This document shows, piece after piece, positions 17,912 through 30,234 of a stretch of 45,940 nt of DNA (position 1 is the stretch's first letter; the number at the start of each line of letters is the position of its first letter). Both the position numbers and the translations under genes were made by a program. The stretch is from Pseudogemmobacter lacusdianii (GTDB taxonomy: Bacteria; Pseudomonadota; Alphaproteobacteria; Rhodobacterales; Rhodobacteraceae): contig NZ_JAVDBT010000020.1 of assembly GCF_030848395.1 (NCBI RefSeq), forward strand, positions 1 through 45,940. The letters run 5' to 3'. The notes below the pieces were generated by a model. It saw nothing but the letters and a program-made list of their open reading frames with translations, was not told the DNA's origin and searched no databases.

Positions 17912-18622
17912 ATGCGCGCTACCCTTCTTCCTCTCTTCCTTATGGCCGCGGCTCCGGCACAGGCATTCGAAGTCACCGGTGGGTCGATTGGCCTGAGCCA
18001 TTCGACGCTGACCAGCGACGAGAGCAACAATACCAGCAAGAACAGCATCACGGGCCAGGTTGAACTTGGTTTCGGTGGCCCCGTCGGCGTTCAGATCGAT
18101 GCTGCCAAGACCAACTACAACCACTATGACCAAGGCAGCAAACATTTGATGCTGCACGGGTTCTATCGTTTCGCCTCGGGCACCGCTGTCGGCGCTTTCA
18201 TCGGCCGCGACGAAACCGACTATCAGAGCTTCGATGTGAAGGGCCTCGAATTTGACCACTCGTTCGGTCAGTGGAGCCTTGAGGCCTACATCAGCCAAGT
18301 TTCCGGCGACTGGATGGACGGCGATGTCTTGGGCCTGCGCGTCGATTACAGCCTGAACGAACTCGCTCAAATTGGCCTGCGCTACGATGACAGCTCGATG
18401 CACTGGAGCTATCTGGAGCGCATCGCCATCACTGCCTCCTATACCTTGCCGCATGGCATTGTTGTAAGTGGAGAGTTTGGCACGTCGGAATATGAGGGCC
18501 AGAAAGACCCCTTCGCCTCGCTGGGTGTCGCATACCACTTCGGCAAAAACGGCAAAACGACCTTCGGCAGCCGCAACTTGTCCGACATCTACCCGACCGT
18601 TTGGGGGGGCGGCCTGGGCTGA
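17912..18622 (+). CDS. Secreted beta-barrel-like protein, tandem copy 2
   Basis: 236 residues, clearly paralogous to the gene at 16876: same signal peptide pattern (LLPLFLMAAAPAQAFEVTGGS), same central pieces (GQVELGFG, LMLHGFYRF, GAFIGRDE, LRVDYSLNE) and same end (GKTTFGSRNLSDIYP against GGTTFRDRSLLDLVP). It has five extra residues at the C-terminus, Gly-rich. The start has only a weak ribosome site (GGGA, eleven bases away). It is predicted to be exported and probably placed in the outer membrane; the function is unknown. It is closed by the terminator at 18648-18680. Confidence 0.75.
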   Translation: MRATLLPLFLMAAAPAQAFEVTGGSIGLSHSTLTSDESNNTSKNSITGQVELGFGGPVGVQIDAAKTNYNHYDQGSKHLMLHGFYRFASGTAVGAFIGRDETDYQSFDVKGLEFDHSFGQWSLEAYISQVSGDWMDGDVLGLRVDYSLNELAQIGLRYDDSSMHWSYLERIAITASYTLPHGIVVSGEFGTSEYEGQKDPFASLGVAYHFGKNGKTTFGSRNLSDIYPTVWGGGLG

Positions 18623-18647
18623 TCTGCCGCTCATGCTTGGCACCATC

Positions 18648-18680
18648 AAGGAGGGGCGGAAACGCCCCTCCTTTTCTTTT
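18648..18680 (+). terminator. Rho-independent terminator after the tandem barrel genes
   Basis: AAGGAGGGGCG and CGCCCCTCCTT form an 11-bp stem with a GAAA tetraloop, followed by a T-rich tail TTTTCTTTT. Confidence 0.92.
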
Positions 18681-18753
18681 GAGCCGGTCGCCTATGGCCC
18701 ACGGCCTGCGCCGCTTCCTTGCGCCTTTGTCGCAGCGCTTGTAGAGAAGCGTC

Positions 18754-20085
18754 ATGACAAAAGCTCTTCACATCGTCGGCGGCGGAATGGCCGGGTCTGA
18801 GGCCGCTTGGGCGGCCGCCAATATGGGCGTGCCCGTGGTGCTGCATGAGATGCGGCCCAAGGTCGCCACTTTCGCGCATCGCACCAGCGATTTCGCCGAG
18901 ATGGTCTGCTCAAACTCCTTCCGCTCGGATGATGATGAGCGCAATGCCGTCGGCCTTCTGCATTGGGAAATGCGGACGGCGGGCGGTTTGGTGATGCGCA
19001 CCGCACAAAAGCACCGTCTACCCGCAGGGGGTGCTTTGGCGGTCGACCGTGATCCTTTTGCGGCCGAAGTCACGGCCCACCTGAAGGCGCATCCGCTGAT
19101 TTCCACGTCTTATGAAGAGGTTACAGAGCTTCCTTCAGACGGAAACTGGATCATCGCGACCGGGCCTTTGACCAGCTCGGCCTTGGCCGAAAGCATCCGC
19201 TCGGCCACCGGGGCCGAGGCTTTGGCCTTCTTTGATGCCATCGCCCCGATCGTCTATGCCGAAAGCATCGACATGAACGTGGTCTGGCGCCAATCGCGCT
19301 ATGACAAGGGCGAGACCGAGGAAGAGCAAAAGGCTTACCTCAACTGCCCGATGACCAAAGAGCAGTATGAGGCCTTCATCGACGCCCTTCTGGCGGCGGA
19401 AAAGACCGAGTTTCATGAGGGCGAAACCGCAGGTTACTTCGACGGCTGCCTGCCGGTCGAAGTCATGGCCGAGCGCGGGCGGGAAACCTTGCGCTTTGGT
19501 CCGATGAAGCCGGTGGGCCTGACCAATGCGCATCAGCCGGACGTGAAACCCTATGCCGTGGTGCAGCTGCGCCGCGACAATGCTTTGGGGACGCTTTACA
19601 ACATCGTGGGCTTCCAAACCAAGATGAAGTACGGCGCGCAAACCGCTGTTTTCAAAACGATTCCCGGCCTTGAAAACGCCTCTTTCGCCCGACTTGGCGG
19701 CATCCACCGCAACACGTTCATCAACTCGCCCACGCTTCTGGACAGCCAGATGCGGCTGAAATCGCGGCCCCATATCCGCTTTGCCGGTCAGATCACCGGG
19801 GTCGAGGGCTATGTGGAATCCGCCGCAATGGGGCTTCTGGCGGGTCGGATGGCGGCCTCGGAAATCCTTGGCCAGCCGATCGCACCACCGCCGCCCGAGA
19901 CGGCCATGGGCGCATTGGTGACCCATATCACCGGCGGGGCCGAGGCGAAGACTTTCCAGCCGATGAACGTTAATTTCGGGCTCTTCCCGCCGATCGACGC
20001 CAAAGGCGGCCGGCGCGGCCGCAAGGACCGCTACAAGGCCTATACCGACCGCGCCAAAGAGGCTTTCACGGAATGGCTTTCGTAA
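18754..20085 (+). CDS. trmFO: tRNA U54 methyltransferase, folate/FAD dependent (TrmFO)
   Basis: 443 residues, the family length. It makes 5-methyluridine at position 54 of tRNA using methylene-tetrahydrofolate and FADH2. The FAD-binding GxGxxG is [14 protein letters not shown] at residues 6-19, and the family pieces [19 protein letters not shown] (Cys51), [13 protein letters not shown] and [29 protein letters not shown] are all present; Cys51 and the Cys of YFDGC fit the two cysteines that work in catalysis. It overlaps gluQRS by 13 bases, so the two tRNA-modification genes are coupled. Confidence 0.96.
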   Translation: MTKALHIVGGGMAGSEAAWAAANMGVPVVLHEMRPKVATFAHRTSDFAEMVCSNSFRSDDDERNAVGLLHWEMRTAGGLVMRTAQKHRLPAGGALAVDRDPFAAEVTAHLKAHPLISTSYEEVTELPSDGNWIIATGPLTSSALAESIRSATGAEALAFFDAIAPIVYAESIDMNVVWRQSRYDKGETEEEQKAYLNCPMTKEQYEAFIDALLAAEKTEFHEGETAGYFDGCLPVEVMAERGRETLRFGPMKPVGLTNAHQPDVKPYAVVQLRRDNALGTLYNIVGFQTKMKYGAQTAVFKTIPGLENASFARLGGIHRNTFINSPTLLDSQMRLKSRPHIRFAGQITGVEGYVESAAMGLLAGRMAASEILGQPIAPPPPETAMGALVTHITGGAEAKTFQPMNVNFGLFPPIDAKGGRRGRKDRYKAYTDRAKEAFTEWLS

Positions 20086-20912
20086 CGCGCTTCGCCCCCT
20101 CGCCAACCGGGCCGCTGCATCTCGGCCATGCCTATTCGGCCCTCCTTGGCCATGACATGGCGCGGGCGGCGGGCGGGTCTTTCCTTCTGCGGATGGAAGA
20201 CACCGATCTGGAACGCTGCCGCCCGGAATATGAGGCGCAGATCCTAGATGATCTCAGTTGGCTGGGGCTCACTTGGGACGGCCCGGTCCACCGCCAATCC
20301 GAACATATCGCCTGCTACAACGCGCGACTTGAGCCGCTCATCGCCCGCAGTCTTCTCTACCCCTGCTCCTGCACACGCTCGGACATCCGCGCCGCACTTT
20401 CCGCCCCGCAAGAGGGTGTGCAGCATAATGTTTATCCGGGCATCTGCCGAGGTCGGTCAATGGCAAGCCGCCTGCCCGGTGATGCTTTGCGGCTGGATCT
20501 GGGGGCCGCTTTGGCGCAACTCTCGCCGGAGGCATTGGTCTTCCAAGAGACCGGGGCCGCGCATGAAGGCCGCCACCTTGTCGAGGCAGACACCGCGCTT
20601 AGCGACATTGGCGATGTCGTACTCAGCCGGAAAGGTGAGGATATCGTTGCCTATTTCCTCGCCTCGGCCTTTGATGATGCCGATCAAGGTATTACGGATG
20701 TGGTGCGCGGGGTGGATCTCTTCACCTTCACCCCAATCCAAGTGATCTTGCAGCATCTTCTGGCGCTGCCGGCGCCGCGCTACCACCATCATGGGCTGAT
20801 CCGCGACGATCAGGGCAAGCGTCTGGCCAAGCGAGACGACGCCCGCGCCATCGCCAAATACCGCGCCGAGGGCGCAAGCCCCGCCGATATCCGCCGCATG
20901 GTCGGGCTTTAA
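20073..20912 (+). CDS. gluQ: Glutamyl-Q tRNA(Asp) synthetase
   Basis: 279 residues: a GluRS catalytic core without the anticodon-binding domain, so not a translation enzyme. GluQRS attaches glutamate to queuosine at position 34 of tRNA(Asp). Seen: [14 protein letters not shown] (the HIGH motif), [15 protein letters not shown], a zinc site CSCTRSD with YPGICRG downstream, and KRLAKRDDA in place of KMSKS. Start ATG lies inside trmFO. Downstream it meets hisI tail to tail with four bases between. Confidence 0.95.
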   Translation: MAFVTRFAPSPTGPLHLGHAYSALLGHDMARAAGGSFLLRMEDTDLERCRPEYEAQILDDLSWLGLTWDGPVHRQSEHIACYNARLEPLIARSLLYPCSCTRSDIRAALSAPQEGVQHNVYPGICRGRSMASRLPGDALRLDLGAALAQLSPEALVFQETGAAHEGRHLVEADTALSDIGDVVLSRKGEDIVAYFLASAFDDADQGITDVVRGVDLFTFTPIQVILQHLLALPAPRYHHHGLIRDDQGKRLAKRDDARAIAKYRAEGASPADIRRMVGL

Positions 20913-20916
20913 CGCC

Positions 20917-21276
20917 TCAGACCATCGGCTCTGAGATCACCACTTCTTCGCCGTCCCGCAAGGCGGTGTAGAAGCACGACCGGCGATTGGTGTGGCAGGC
21001 CGGCCCCTCTTGCGTGACCAAAGCCAAAAGGCAATCGCGGTCGCAATCCACCCGCAGCTCCACCAGCCGCTGATGGTGGCCCGAGCTTTCGCCTTTCACC
21101 CAAAACGCCGCCCGCGACCGGCTCCAATAGGTCACCTTGCCGCTGGCAAGCGTCTGCGCCACCGAGGCCGCATTCATCCAAGCCATCATCAGCACCTCGC
21201 CCGAAGCATGGTCCTGCGCGATGCAGGGGATCAGGCCGGCGGCGTCATATTTCAGCGTGGCGGGGTCAAAACCCAT
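20917..21276 (-). CDS. hisI: Phosphoribosyl-AMP cyclohydrolase
   Basis: 119 residues, the single-domain HisI form without a HisE fusion. It opens the ring of phosphoribosyl-AMP, the third step of histidine synthesis. Seen: GEVLMMAWMN, YWSRSRAAFWVKGESSGH, the metal-binding VDCDRDCLLALV and the ending GPACHTNRRSCFY. AGGAGA precedes the ATG. It is divergent from the IscU-like gene, 61 bases away, and isolated from other his genes. Confidence 0.95.
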   Translation of the reverse strand: MGFDPATLKYDAAGLIPCIAQDHASGEVLMMAWMNAASVAQTLASGKVTYWSRSRAAFWVKGESSGHHQRLVELRVDCDRDCLLALVTQEGPACHTNRRSCFYTALRDGEEVVISEPMV

Positions 21277-21337
21277 GGCTCTCTCCTTGGCGGCGGGGTG
21301 GCTTCGGGATTACATAAGGGGCGTCGGAGGGCAAGCG

Positions 21338-21796
21338 ATGAGCGATACGGATCTGGTGAAGCTTTACTCGGGGCGCATTCTGGCGCTGGCGGCCGATATC
21401 CCGCATCTGGGCCGGCTGGAGGCGCCGCAAGGCAGCGCCAAGCGCCGCTCGCCCTTGTGCGGCTCAACGGTAACGGTGGATCTGCGGGTGCAAGACGGCC
21501 GCGTTACGGAATTTGCGCAGGATGTGAAGGCTTGCGCCTTGGGTCAGGCTTCGGCGTCAATCTTGGGTGCGGTTGTTCTTGGCCGGTCGCATGCGGAATT
21601 GCAGACGGCTTTGCAGTCGGTGCGCGCCATGCTGAAAGACGCAGGCCCCGTCCCCGCAGCACCTTTTGAGGGCTATGAAGTGCTTTTGCCGGCGCGGGAT
21701 TACAAGAACCGCCACGCCTCGATCCTCTTGGCGCTTGAAGCTGCATCTGAGGCCTTTGCCGCCGCTGCCAGCGCTGCCAGCGCTGCCGAAGCTTAA
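21338..21796 (+). CDS. NifU/IscU-like iron-sulfur scaffold family protein
   Basis: 152 residues from the ATG at 21338 (GGAGGG seven bases upstream). The fold signature of the NifU N-terminal family is visible as SPLCGSTVTVDLRVQDGRV and VKACALGQASASI. IscU uses three cysteines; here two remain (in PLCGS and KACAL), while the third position, in the helix NRHASILLALEA, is Ala after the conserved His. The tail is Ala-rich (EAFAAAASAASAAEA). It may therefore handle clusters differently from IscU. There is no isc or suf gene nearby. Divergent from hisI. Confidence 0.83.
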   Translation: MSDTDLVKLYSGRILALAADIPHLGRLEAPQGSAKRRSPLCGSTVTVDLRVQDGRVTEFAQDVKACALGQASASILGAVVLGRSHAELQTALQSVRAMLKDAGPVPAAPFEGYEVLLPARDYKNRHASILLALEAASEAFAAAASAASAAEA

Positions 21797-21812
21797 CGCC
21801 CCCAGCATCACC

Positions 21813-21850
21813 AAAAAAAAACCGCCGCACATCCAATGGGATGGCGGCGG
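21813..21850 (-). terminator. Rho-independent terminator of the 39-codon SOS-type gene
   Basis: On the minus strand CCGCCGC CATCC, loop, GGATG (one bulged base) GCGGCGG is followed by nine T residues (plus-strand A-run 21813-21821). It stands 110 bases beyond the stop codon of the small gene at 21961-22080 and ends its transcript before the converging IscU-like gene. Confidence 0.88.
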
Positions 21851-21960
21851 CAGTCGCGTGTCTGAGGCGCGCGAGGGGGGATGCGTCGAATCTCGGGACA
21901 GAGGGACGCAAGGCGCGCTTTGGGAACAGACCGCAGGCAGAAATCGTCAGGCGGTGCGCG

Positions 21961-22080
21961 TTATGCCGCGCCGGGCAAAGCAAGCGCTGCAAAGAGCATG
22001 AAGAACAAAGCCGCAATCCCCATGATGTCGCCGGCCAAGGTGGGCTCTGCTTGGGTCAAAGATTTAAGACGGGCGATCAT
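21961..22080 (-). CDS. 39-residue single-span membrane protein under a LexA-type operator
   Basis: A short gene with AGGAG seven bases before the ATG at 22078-22080, and its own terminator. The protein starts MIARLKSLTQAEPTLAGD (basic then acidic, likely cytoplasmic) and ends in one hydrophobic span IMGIAALFFMLFAALALPG. I recall similar small proteins in Rhodobacteraceae but know no function. Upstream, at 22139-22174, lie two back-to-back LexA-type boxes; TTTACA and AACAAT, 18 bases apart on the minus strand between operator and gene, may be the promoter. An SOS-induced inner-membrane microprotein, perhaps acting on cell division as SidA does in Caulobacter, is the best hypothesis; homology is not shown. 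Confidence 0.7.
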   Translation of the reverse strand: MIARLKSLTQAEPTLAGDIMGIAALFFMLFAALALPGAA

Positions 22081-22138
22081 TGCGGCTCTCCTGCTGTAAT
22101 GTTGCCCTATTGTTCTCATCTCATTAATCACCTGTAAA

Positions 22139-22174
22139 GAACTTTTTGAGAACATACGCGAACATCGCAGGAAC
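22139..22174. promoter_or_regulatory. Double LexA operator (two GAAC-N7-GAAC boxes)
   Basis: GAAC occurs at 22139, 22150, 22160 and 22171. The first pair is GAACTTTTTGAGAAC and the second GAACATCGCAGGAAC, both exact matches to the direct-repeat LexA box GAAC-N7-GAAC (GTTC-N7-GTTC on the other strand) known for Rhodobacter and Rhizobium relatives; six bases separate the two boxes. All four half-sites thus fall about one helical turn apart, on one face of the DNA. It sits between the 39-codon gene (minus) and the 25-codon ORF (plus) and could control both. Confidence 0.8.
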
Positions 22175-22226
22175 TAATGTGGTAATTTCCCGATAAGGTG
22201 TTGAGATGAAAAGGAGGTTTGCACCA

Positions 22227-22290
22227 ATGGCTTCCCCAGCGGGACCTGCCCGCTGGTACCGGAGTTGGGGACTTCTCGCGATCGAAGTGC

Positions 22291-22304
<14 letters not shown>
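22227..22304 (+). CDS. Possible 25-codon ORF with a perfect Shine-Dalgarno, divergent from the SOS-type gene
   Basis: The ATG at 22227 is preceded by AAAAGGAGG with nine bases between. It encodes MASPAGPARWYRSWG followed by LLAIEVPSRR, then TGA inside the end of recG (opposite strand). An in-frame ATG at 22206 would give 32 residues. The product is basic and aromatic without a membrane span. The coding start carries a perfect 8-bp hairpin at 22236-22256 (CCAGCGGG, loop ACCTG, CCCGCTGG). It could be a microprotein or a structured RNA; support comes only from the ribosome site and the adjacent operator. Confidence 0.4.
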
Positions 22305-26543
<4,239 letters not shown>

Positions 26544-26575
26544 TTAAGGTCCAGAAAATGTCTACTCTGTCTGCC

Positions 26576-27286
26576 TCAGGCAGTGGCGACCAAACGATGT
26601 GTCGGTACAACTGCAGGGTCCCGCAGCACATAGCCACGGCCCCAAACCGTCTCGATGTAAGTCTCGCCGCCCGTCGCCTCGGCCAGCTTCTTGCGCAACT
26701 TACAGATGAAGACGTCAATGATCTTCAACTCAGGTTCATCCATGCCACCATAAAGGTGGTTTAGGAACATCTCCTTGGTCAGCGTCGTCCCCTTGCGCAA
26801 GGAGAGCAACTCCAGCATTTGATACTCTTTCCCCGTCAGATGAACCGACTTACCCTGAGCCTCGACGGTTTTCGCATCAAGGTTCACATTCACCTTGCCC
26901 GTGCGGATCATCGACTGGCTATGCCCCTTTGAGCGGCGGATGATCGCATGGATCCGCGCCACAAGCTCTTCGCGGTGGAAAGGTTTGGTTAAGTAGTCAT
27001 CCGCGCCAAAGCCAAAGCCCCTCAGCTTCGATTCCGTATCATCCGATCCTGATAGGATCAGGATTGGCGTTTCAATCCGCGCGAGGCGAATTTGGCGCAA
27101 CACCTCATGCCCCGGAATGTCGGGCAGGTTCAGATCCAGCAAGATCAGGTCGTAGTCGTAAAGCTTGGCCAGATCGATGCCGTCTTCCCCCATATCGGTG
27201 CAATAGACGTTCAGATTGGCATGAGTCAGCATCAGTTCGATGCTGCGCGACGTGGTCGGATCGTCTTCCACAAGGAGTATGCGCAT
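26576..27286 (-). CDS. ctrA: Cell-cycle response regulator CtrA
   Basis: 236 residues from the ATG at 27284-27286 giving [10 protein letters not shown]. OmpR-type regulator with receiver domain (phosphoacceptor Asp51 in [12 protein letters not shown], Lys of KPF near 103) and a winged-helix DNA-binding domain ([35 protein letters not shown]). CtrA is phosphorylated by the CckA-ChpT relay and controls motility, division and, in Rhodobacterales, gene-transfer-agent genes. The C-terminus ends RLVATA, hydrophobic small residues as in the ClpXP-recognised tail of Caulobacter CtrA. A full CtrA box at 27354-27369 points to autoregulation. sciP lies directly upstream on the same strand. Confidence 0.97.
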   Translation of the reverse strand: MRILLVEDDPTTSRSIELMLTHANLNVYCTDMGEDGIDLAKLYDYDLILLDLNLPDIPGHEVLRQIRLARIETPILILSGSDDTESKLRGFGFGADDYLTKPFHREELVARIHAIIRRSKGHSQSMIRTGKVNVNLDAKTVEAQGKSVHLTGKEYQMLELLSLRKGTTLTKEMFLNHLYGGMDEPELKIIDVFICKLRKKLAEATGGETYIETVWGRGYVLRDPAVVPTHRLVATA

Positions 27287-27353
27287 TAGGTACAATCTCC
27301 GCTCAACCGCCGGGAGTGGCGTCACCTTCGTTAAGGAGACTGACAACCATTGG

Positions 27354-27369
27354 TTAATACCTCGTTAAC
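27354..27369 (-). promoter_or_regulatory. CtrA box upstream of ctrA
   Basis: TTAATACCTCGTTAAC is an exact TTAA-N7-TTAAC match, the binding site of phosphorylated CtrA. It lies 68-83 bases before the ctrA start codon, in the 109-bp gap between sciP and ctrA, and suggests feedback control of ctrA. Confidence 0.85.
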
Positions 27370-27395
27370 ATGGAACGCCGGCAACAGAAAACAAC

Positions 27396-27674
27396 CTAAA
27401 GTTGTCTATATTTTTGAATAGCAGTCACCTTCAGGGCCTTCACCCCGTGCCGCTGCACCGCGCGGCACCAAAGATCAAACTCTTCTTCGGACAAGCCATA
27501 CCGCTCCAATGCCTCAGACCGCGAGATCAACCCATAGGCCACAGCATTGACAACAATGGCCTTTCGGCTGGCCACCCAACGGCTGGTCGAGGCCGGCGGC
27601 AGATCGGCCCGGGACAGGATTTGCCCCCCGGGCAGGTTCACCTGGCGGGGGCCGTCAACACGTTTCAGATACAT
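27396..27674 (-). CDS. sciP: SciP (DUF1153), small CtrA inhibitory protein
   Basis: 92 residues with the full SciP pattern: MYLKRVDGPR, PGGQILSRADLPP, RWVASRKAIVVNAVAYGLIS, ALERYGLSEEEFDLW and the ending ALKVTAIQKYRQL. In Caulobacter SciP binds CtrA and blocks its recruitment of RNA polymerase; it is a helix-turn-helix protein of the trp-repressor-like fold. Here it lies directly upstream of ctrA and reads toward it, so activator and antagonist could share transcripts. A near-CtrA box at 27726-27741 lies before it. Confidence 0.95.
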   Translation of the reverse strand: MYLKRVDGPRQVNLPGGQILSRADLPPASTSRWVASRKAIVVNAVAYGLISRSEALERYGLSEEEFDLWCRAVQRHGVKALKVTAIQKYRQL

Positions 27675-27725
27675 CGGCTGTGCCCTGTGCTTGGCAAGAG
27701 ATGACAGCAGTCTGACGCAACGGGC

Positions 27726-27741
27726 TTAAGCAAACCTAAAC
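27726..27741. promoter_or_regulatory. Near-match CtrA box upstream of sciP
   Basis: TTAAGCAAACCTAAAC fits TTAA-N7-TTAAC with one mismatch. It is 52-67 bases before the sciP start and 97 bases before mnmA, placed between the divergent genes. It is a reasonable but not certain CtrA site. Confidence 0.5.
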
Positions 27742-27837
27742 TCATCCCCGTTGCAGGGGTTGAGAGTGGTCGGCATTTTCCTATATTGCAGCGCGAAAGC
27801 CCTACCATCCCTGCCCCAATGTTCTGGATCCGCCCTC

Positions 27838-28980
27838 ATGCCGCGCGACCTGCCCCTCAATTCGCTTGGCTTGCCCAAAGCGCCCGCCGACACCCGTGTT
27901 GTGGTGGCGATGTCGGGTGGCGTTGATTCCTCGGTGGTGGCGGCGGTCTTGAAGGATGAGGGCTATGACGTGGTCGGCGTCACCTTGCAGCTATATGACC
28001 ACGGCGCTGCCTTGGCCAAAAAGGGGGCGTGTTGCGCGGGGCGTGACATCCATGACGCCCGCCGCGTCGCCGAGGCGATGGGCTTTCCGCACTATGTCCT
28101 TGATTATGAAAACACCTTCCGCGAGGCGGTGATCGAGGAATTTGCCGATGCCTATCTGGCGGGTGCCACCCCGGTGCCCTGCATCCGCTGCAATGAACGG
28201 GTGAAGTTCAAGGATCTTCTGGCCACCGCCAAGGATTTGGACGCCGATTGCATGGCCACGGGCCATTATATCCAGCGCAAGATGGGGGCCAAAGGGGCAG
28301 AGCTGCACCGCGCCGTCGATGCCGCGCGCGACCAGTCCTATTTCCTCTTCTCGACCACGCAAGAGCAGCTGGACTACCTGCGCTTTCCGCTTGGCCATTT
28401 GGCGTCGAAGGCCGACACTCGGGCTTTGGCGGCGAAATACGGTCTCTCGGTGGCGGATAAACCCGACAGCCAAGACATCTGCTTCGTGCCCAATGGCAAT
28501 TACGCCAGCGTGATCGAAAAGCTGCGCCCCGGTGCGGCCGATCCGGGCGATATCGTGGACCTTGAAGGCCGGATCTTGGGTCAGCATCGCGGCGTTATCC
28601 ACTACACCATCGGCCAACGCAAAGGCCTTGGCATCGGCGGCTTGGGCGATCCGCTCTATGTCGTCCGCCTCGATCCCGAGACCCGTCGCGTTATCGTTGG
28701 CCCGAAAGAGGCGCTCTCGACCCGCGTTGTGCCGGTGCGTGAGATCAATTGGCTTGGCGATGAGCCCTTCGACAGCCGCCCCGAATGGGAACTTGAGGTC
28801 CGCGTCCGCTCGACCCGGCAGCCGCGTCCAGCCCTCGTGCGCCCGCTTTCGGCCACCACGGCCGAGGTGACGCTGTTTGAGCCCGAGGATGGCATCAGCC
28901 CCGGCCAAGCCTGCGTCTTCCACGCGCCCGAGGGCGGCCCGCGCGTCTTCGGCGGCGGTTGGATCTGGCGCGGTTACTAA
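27838..28980 (+). CDS. mnmA: tRNA-specific 2-thiouridylase MnmA
   Basis: 380 residues from the ATG at 27838; the reading frame is open further upstream, but [20 protein letters not shown] is the N-terminus I expect in this group. MnmA thiolates U34 of tRNA for Lys, Glu and Gln. Seen: the PP-loop SGGVDSS at 26-32, the first catalytic Cys in [14 protein letters not shown], the second in [12 protein letters not shown], and [14 protein letters not shown]. Divergent from sciP. Downstream lies a palindrome and a dispersed-element copy. Confidence 0.95.
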   Translation: MPRDLPLNSLGLPKAPADTRVVVAMSGGVDSSVVAAVLKDEGYDVVGVTLQLYDHGAALAKKGACCAGRDIHDARRVAEAMGFPHYVLDYENTFREAVIEEFADAYLAGATPVPCIRCNERVKFKDLLATAKDLDADCMATGHYIQRKMGAKGAELHRAVDAARDQSYFLFSTTQEQLDYLRFPLGHLASKADTRALAAKYGLSVADKPDSQDICFVPNGNYASVIEKLRPGAADPGDIVDLEGRILGQHRGVIHYTIGQRKGLGIGGLGDPLYVVRLDPETRRVIVGPKEALSTRVVPVREINWLGDEPFDSRPEWELEVRVRSTRQPRPALVRPLSATTAEVTLFEPEDGISPGQACVFHAPEGGPRVFGGGWIWRGY

Positions 28981-29005
28981 GGTCTAAAGCCTCAGCGCTG
29001 CCTCT

Positions 29006-29036
29006 CTTTCAGAGCAAAAGTATCCCCGCCGGAGGC
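29006..29036 (-). repeat. Dispersed GCGGGGATA element, weaker copy after mnmA
   Basis: On the minus strand it reads GCCTCCGGCGGGGATACTTT then TGCTCTGAAAG, keeping the GC-rich start, GGATA-TTT core and GAAAG end of the copies at 8305-8353 and 41765-41817, but diverged in between. It lies between two converging genes. Confidence 0.5.
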
Positions 29037-29056
29037 AACGGCCCTTAAGGGCCGTT
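29037..29056. terminator. Palindrome between mnmA and lpxB, possible terminator
   Basis: AACGGCCCTTAAGGGCCGTT is a perfect 20-base palindrome in the gap between converging genes. On the plus strand it is followed by CTTCATTT, a weak T-tract, so it may end the mnmA transcript. Confidence 0.55.
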
Positions 29057-29062
29057 CTTCAT

Positions 29063-30229
29063 TTAGAGATGCGCAAGCACCGAGGCTGCAGCCCGTAGAC
29101 CCGGCGGCTCGGCTCCGCGGCCCAAACGCTCCATCGTCACAGCCATCGCCTCGGCCTGCGGGCCAGCCCCACCGCGCAGAAGTGCCAATAGCGCAGGGGC
29201 GATTTTGTGGGCTCGGCAGTCAGGGCCGATGAATTCCGGCACCACACGGCTCTCTGAAACCAAATTGACCAACGTCACCGTGTCGATCCGCGCCATGCGC
29301 CGCATCAGCCACAAGGTCAGCGGTGCCATGTCATAGGCGATCACCATTGGGCAGCCTTGCGCGGCCAACTCCAAACTGACCGTGCCCGAAGCCGCAAGCG
29401 CTGCATCCGCTGCTGAGAAACAGGCCGTCCGCGTTGCAAGATCGGGTGCTGGCAAGATCACTGGAGGCACTGGCCAGGCCTTGGTGCTTTGCTCAACCGT
29501 CTCAACCAAATGCCGAGGCGTCGGCAGCACCACGCGCAGCTTGGGCAGGTCCTTGGCCAATAGCGCGAGCGTGTCACCAAAGGCCGGAATCAGCCGTGCG
29601 ATCTCACCACGGCGCGAGCCGGGCAAGGCAACGACCAAAGGTGCCTCAGGGGCAATCCCTTGCGCCGCGCGGAATGCTTGCGCTTGGTCCGCGCTTGCCA
29701 CCGGCTCCGAGACAACCGGATGGCCAACGAAATCGCAGCTCATCCCAGCGGCGGTCATATAGGGCGGCTCAAAGGGCAAAAGCGCCAGCACATGGTCGAT
29801 AACCCGCGCCATCTTTGCCGCCCGCCCCGGCCGCCATGCCCAGACCGAGGGCGCCACATAATGCATCGTGCGCATCGCCGGGCGGCGCGCCTTCACCAAA
29901 GCTGCAACCCGCAGGCAGAAATCGGGGCTGTCGATGGTGATGAGCGCATTGGCTCCGCTGGCCAAAGCGGCCTCGGCCGCCTCGGCGATCCGGCGCTTGA
30001 GGGCGCGATATTTCGGCAAGATCTCGACAAGGCCCATGACGGAAAGCTCTTCCATCGGGAAGAGGCTTTGCAACCCCTCGGCCTCCATCGCAGGGCCACC
30101 GACGCCGAGGAATTCGACATCGGGCCGCAGCGCCTTTAGCCCAGCCATTAAAGCCGCACCCAGACGGTCACCAGAAGGTTCACCCGCGATCAGGAAGAAG
30201 CGCAAAGGAGCGGCGGGGACATGAGCCAT
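29063..30229 (-). CDS. lpxB: Lipid-A-disaccharide synthase
   Basis: 388 residues from the ATG at 30227-30229. It joins UDP-diacylglucosamine and lipid X to the tetraacyl disaccharide on the inner face of the membrane. Seen: FFLIAGEPSGDRLGAAL, LITIDSPDFCLRVA, HYVAPSVWAWRPGRA, VALPGSRRGEI and ASGTVSLELAAQGCPMVIAYD (GT19 family). It begins five bases after the lpxI stop and is the last gene of the envelope block. Confidence 0.95.
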   Translation of the reverse strand: MAHVPAAPLRFFLIAGEPSGDRLGAALMAGLKALRPDVEFLGVGGPAMEAEGLQSLFPMEELSVMGLVEILPKYRALKRRIAEAAEAALASGANALITIDSPDFCLRVAALVKARRPAMRTMHYVAPSVWAWRPGRAAKMARVIDHVLALLPFEPPYMTAAGMSCDFVGHPVVSEPVASADQAQAFRAAQGIAPEAPLVVALPGSRRGEIARLIPAFGDTLALLAKDLPKLRVVLPTPRHLVETVEQSTKAWPVPPVILPAPDLATRTACFSAADAALAASGTVSLELAAQGCPMVIAYDMAPLTLWLMRRMARIDTVTLVNLVSESRVVPEFIGPDCRAHKIAPALLALLRGGAGPQAEAMAVTMERLGRGAEPPGLRAAASVLAHL

Positions 30230-30234
30230 GCGGC

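Noticed and set aside
22150-22163. GAAC-N6-GAAC as a further LexA box
   Set aside because: Spacing is six, not seven; it is simply the junction of the two true boxes.
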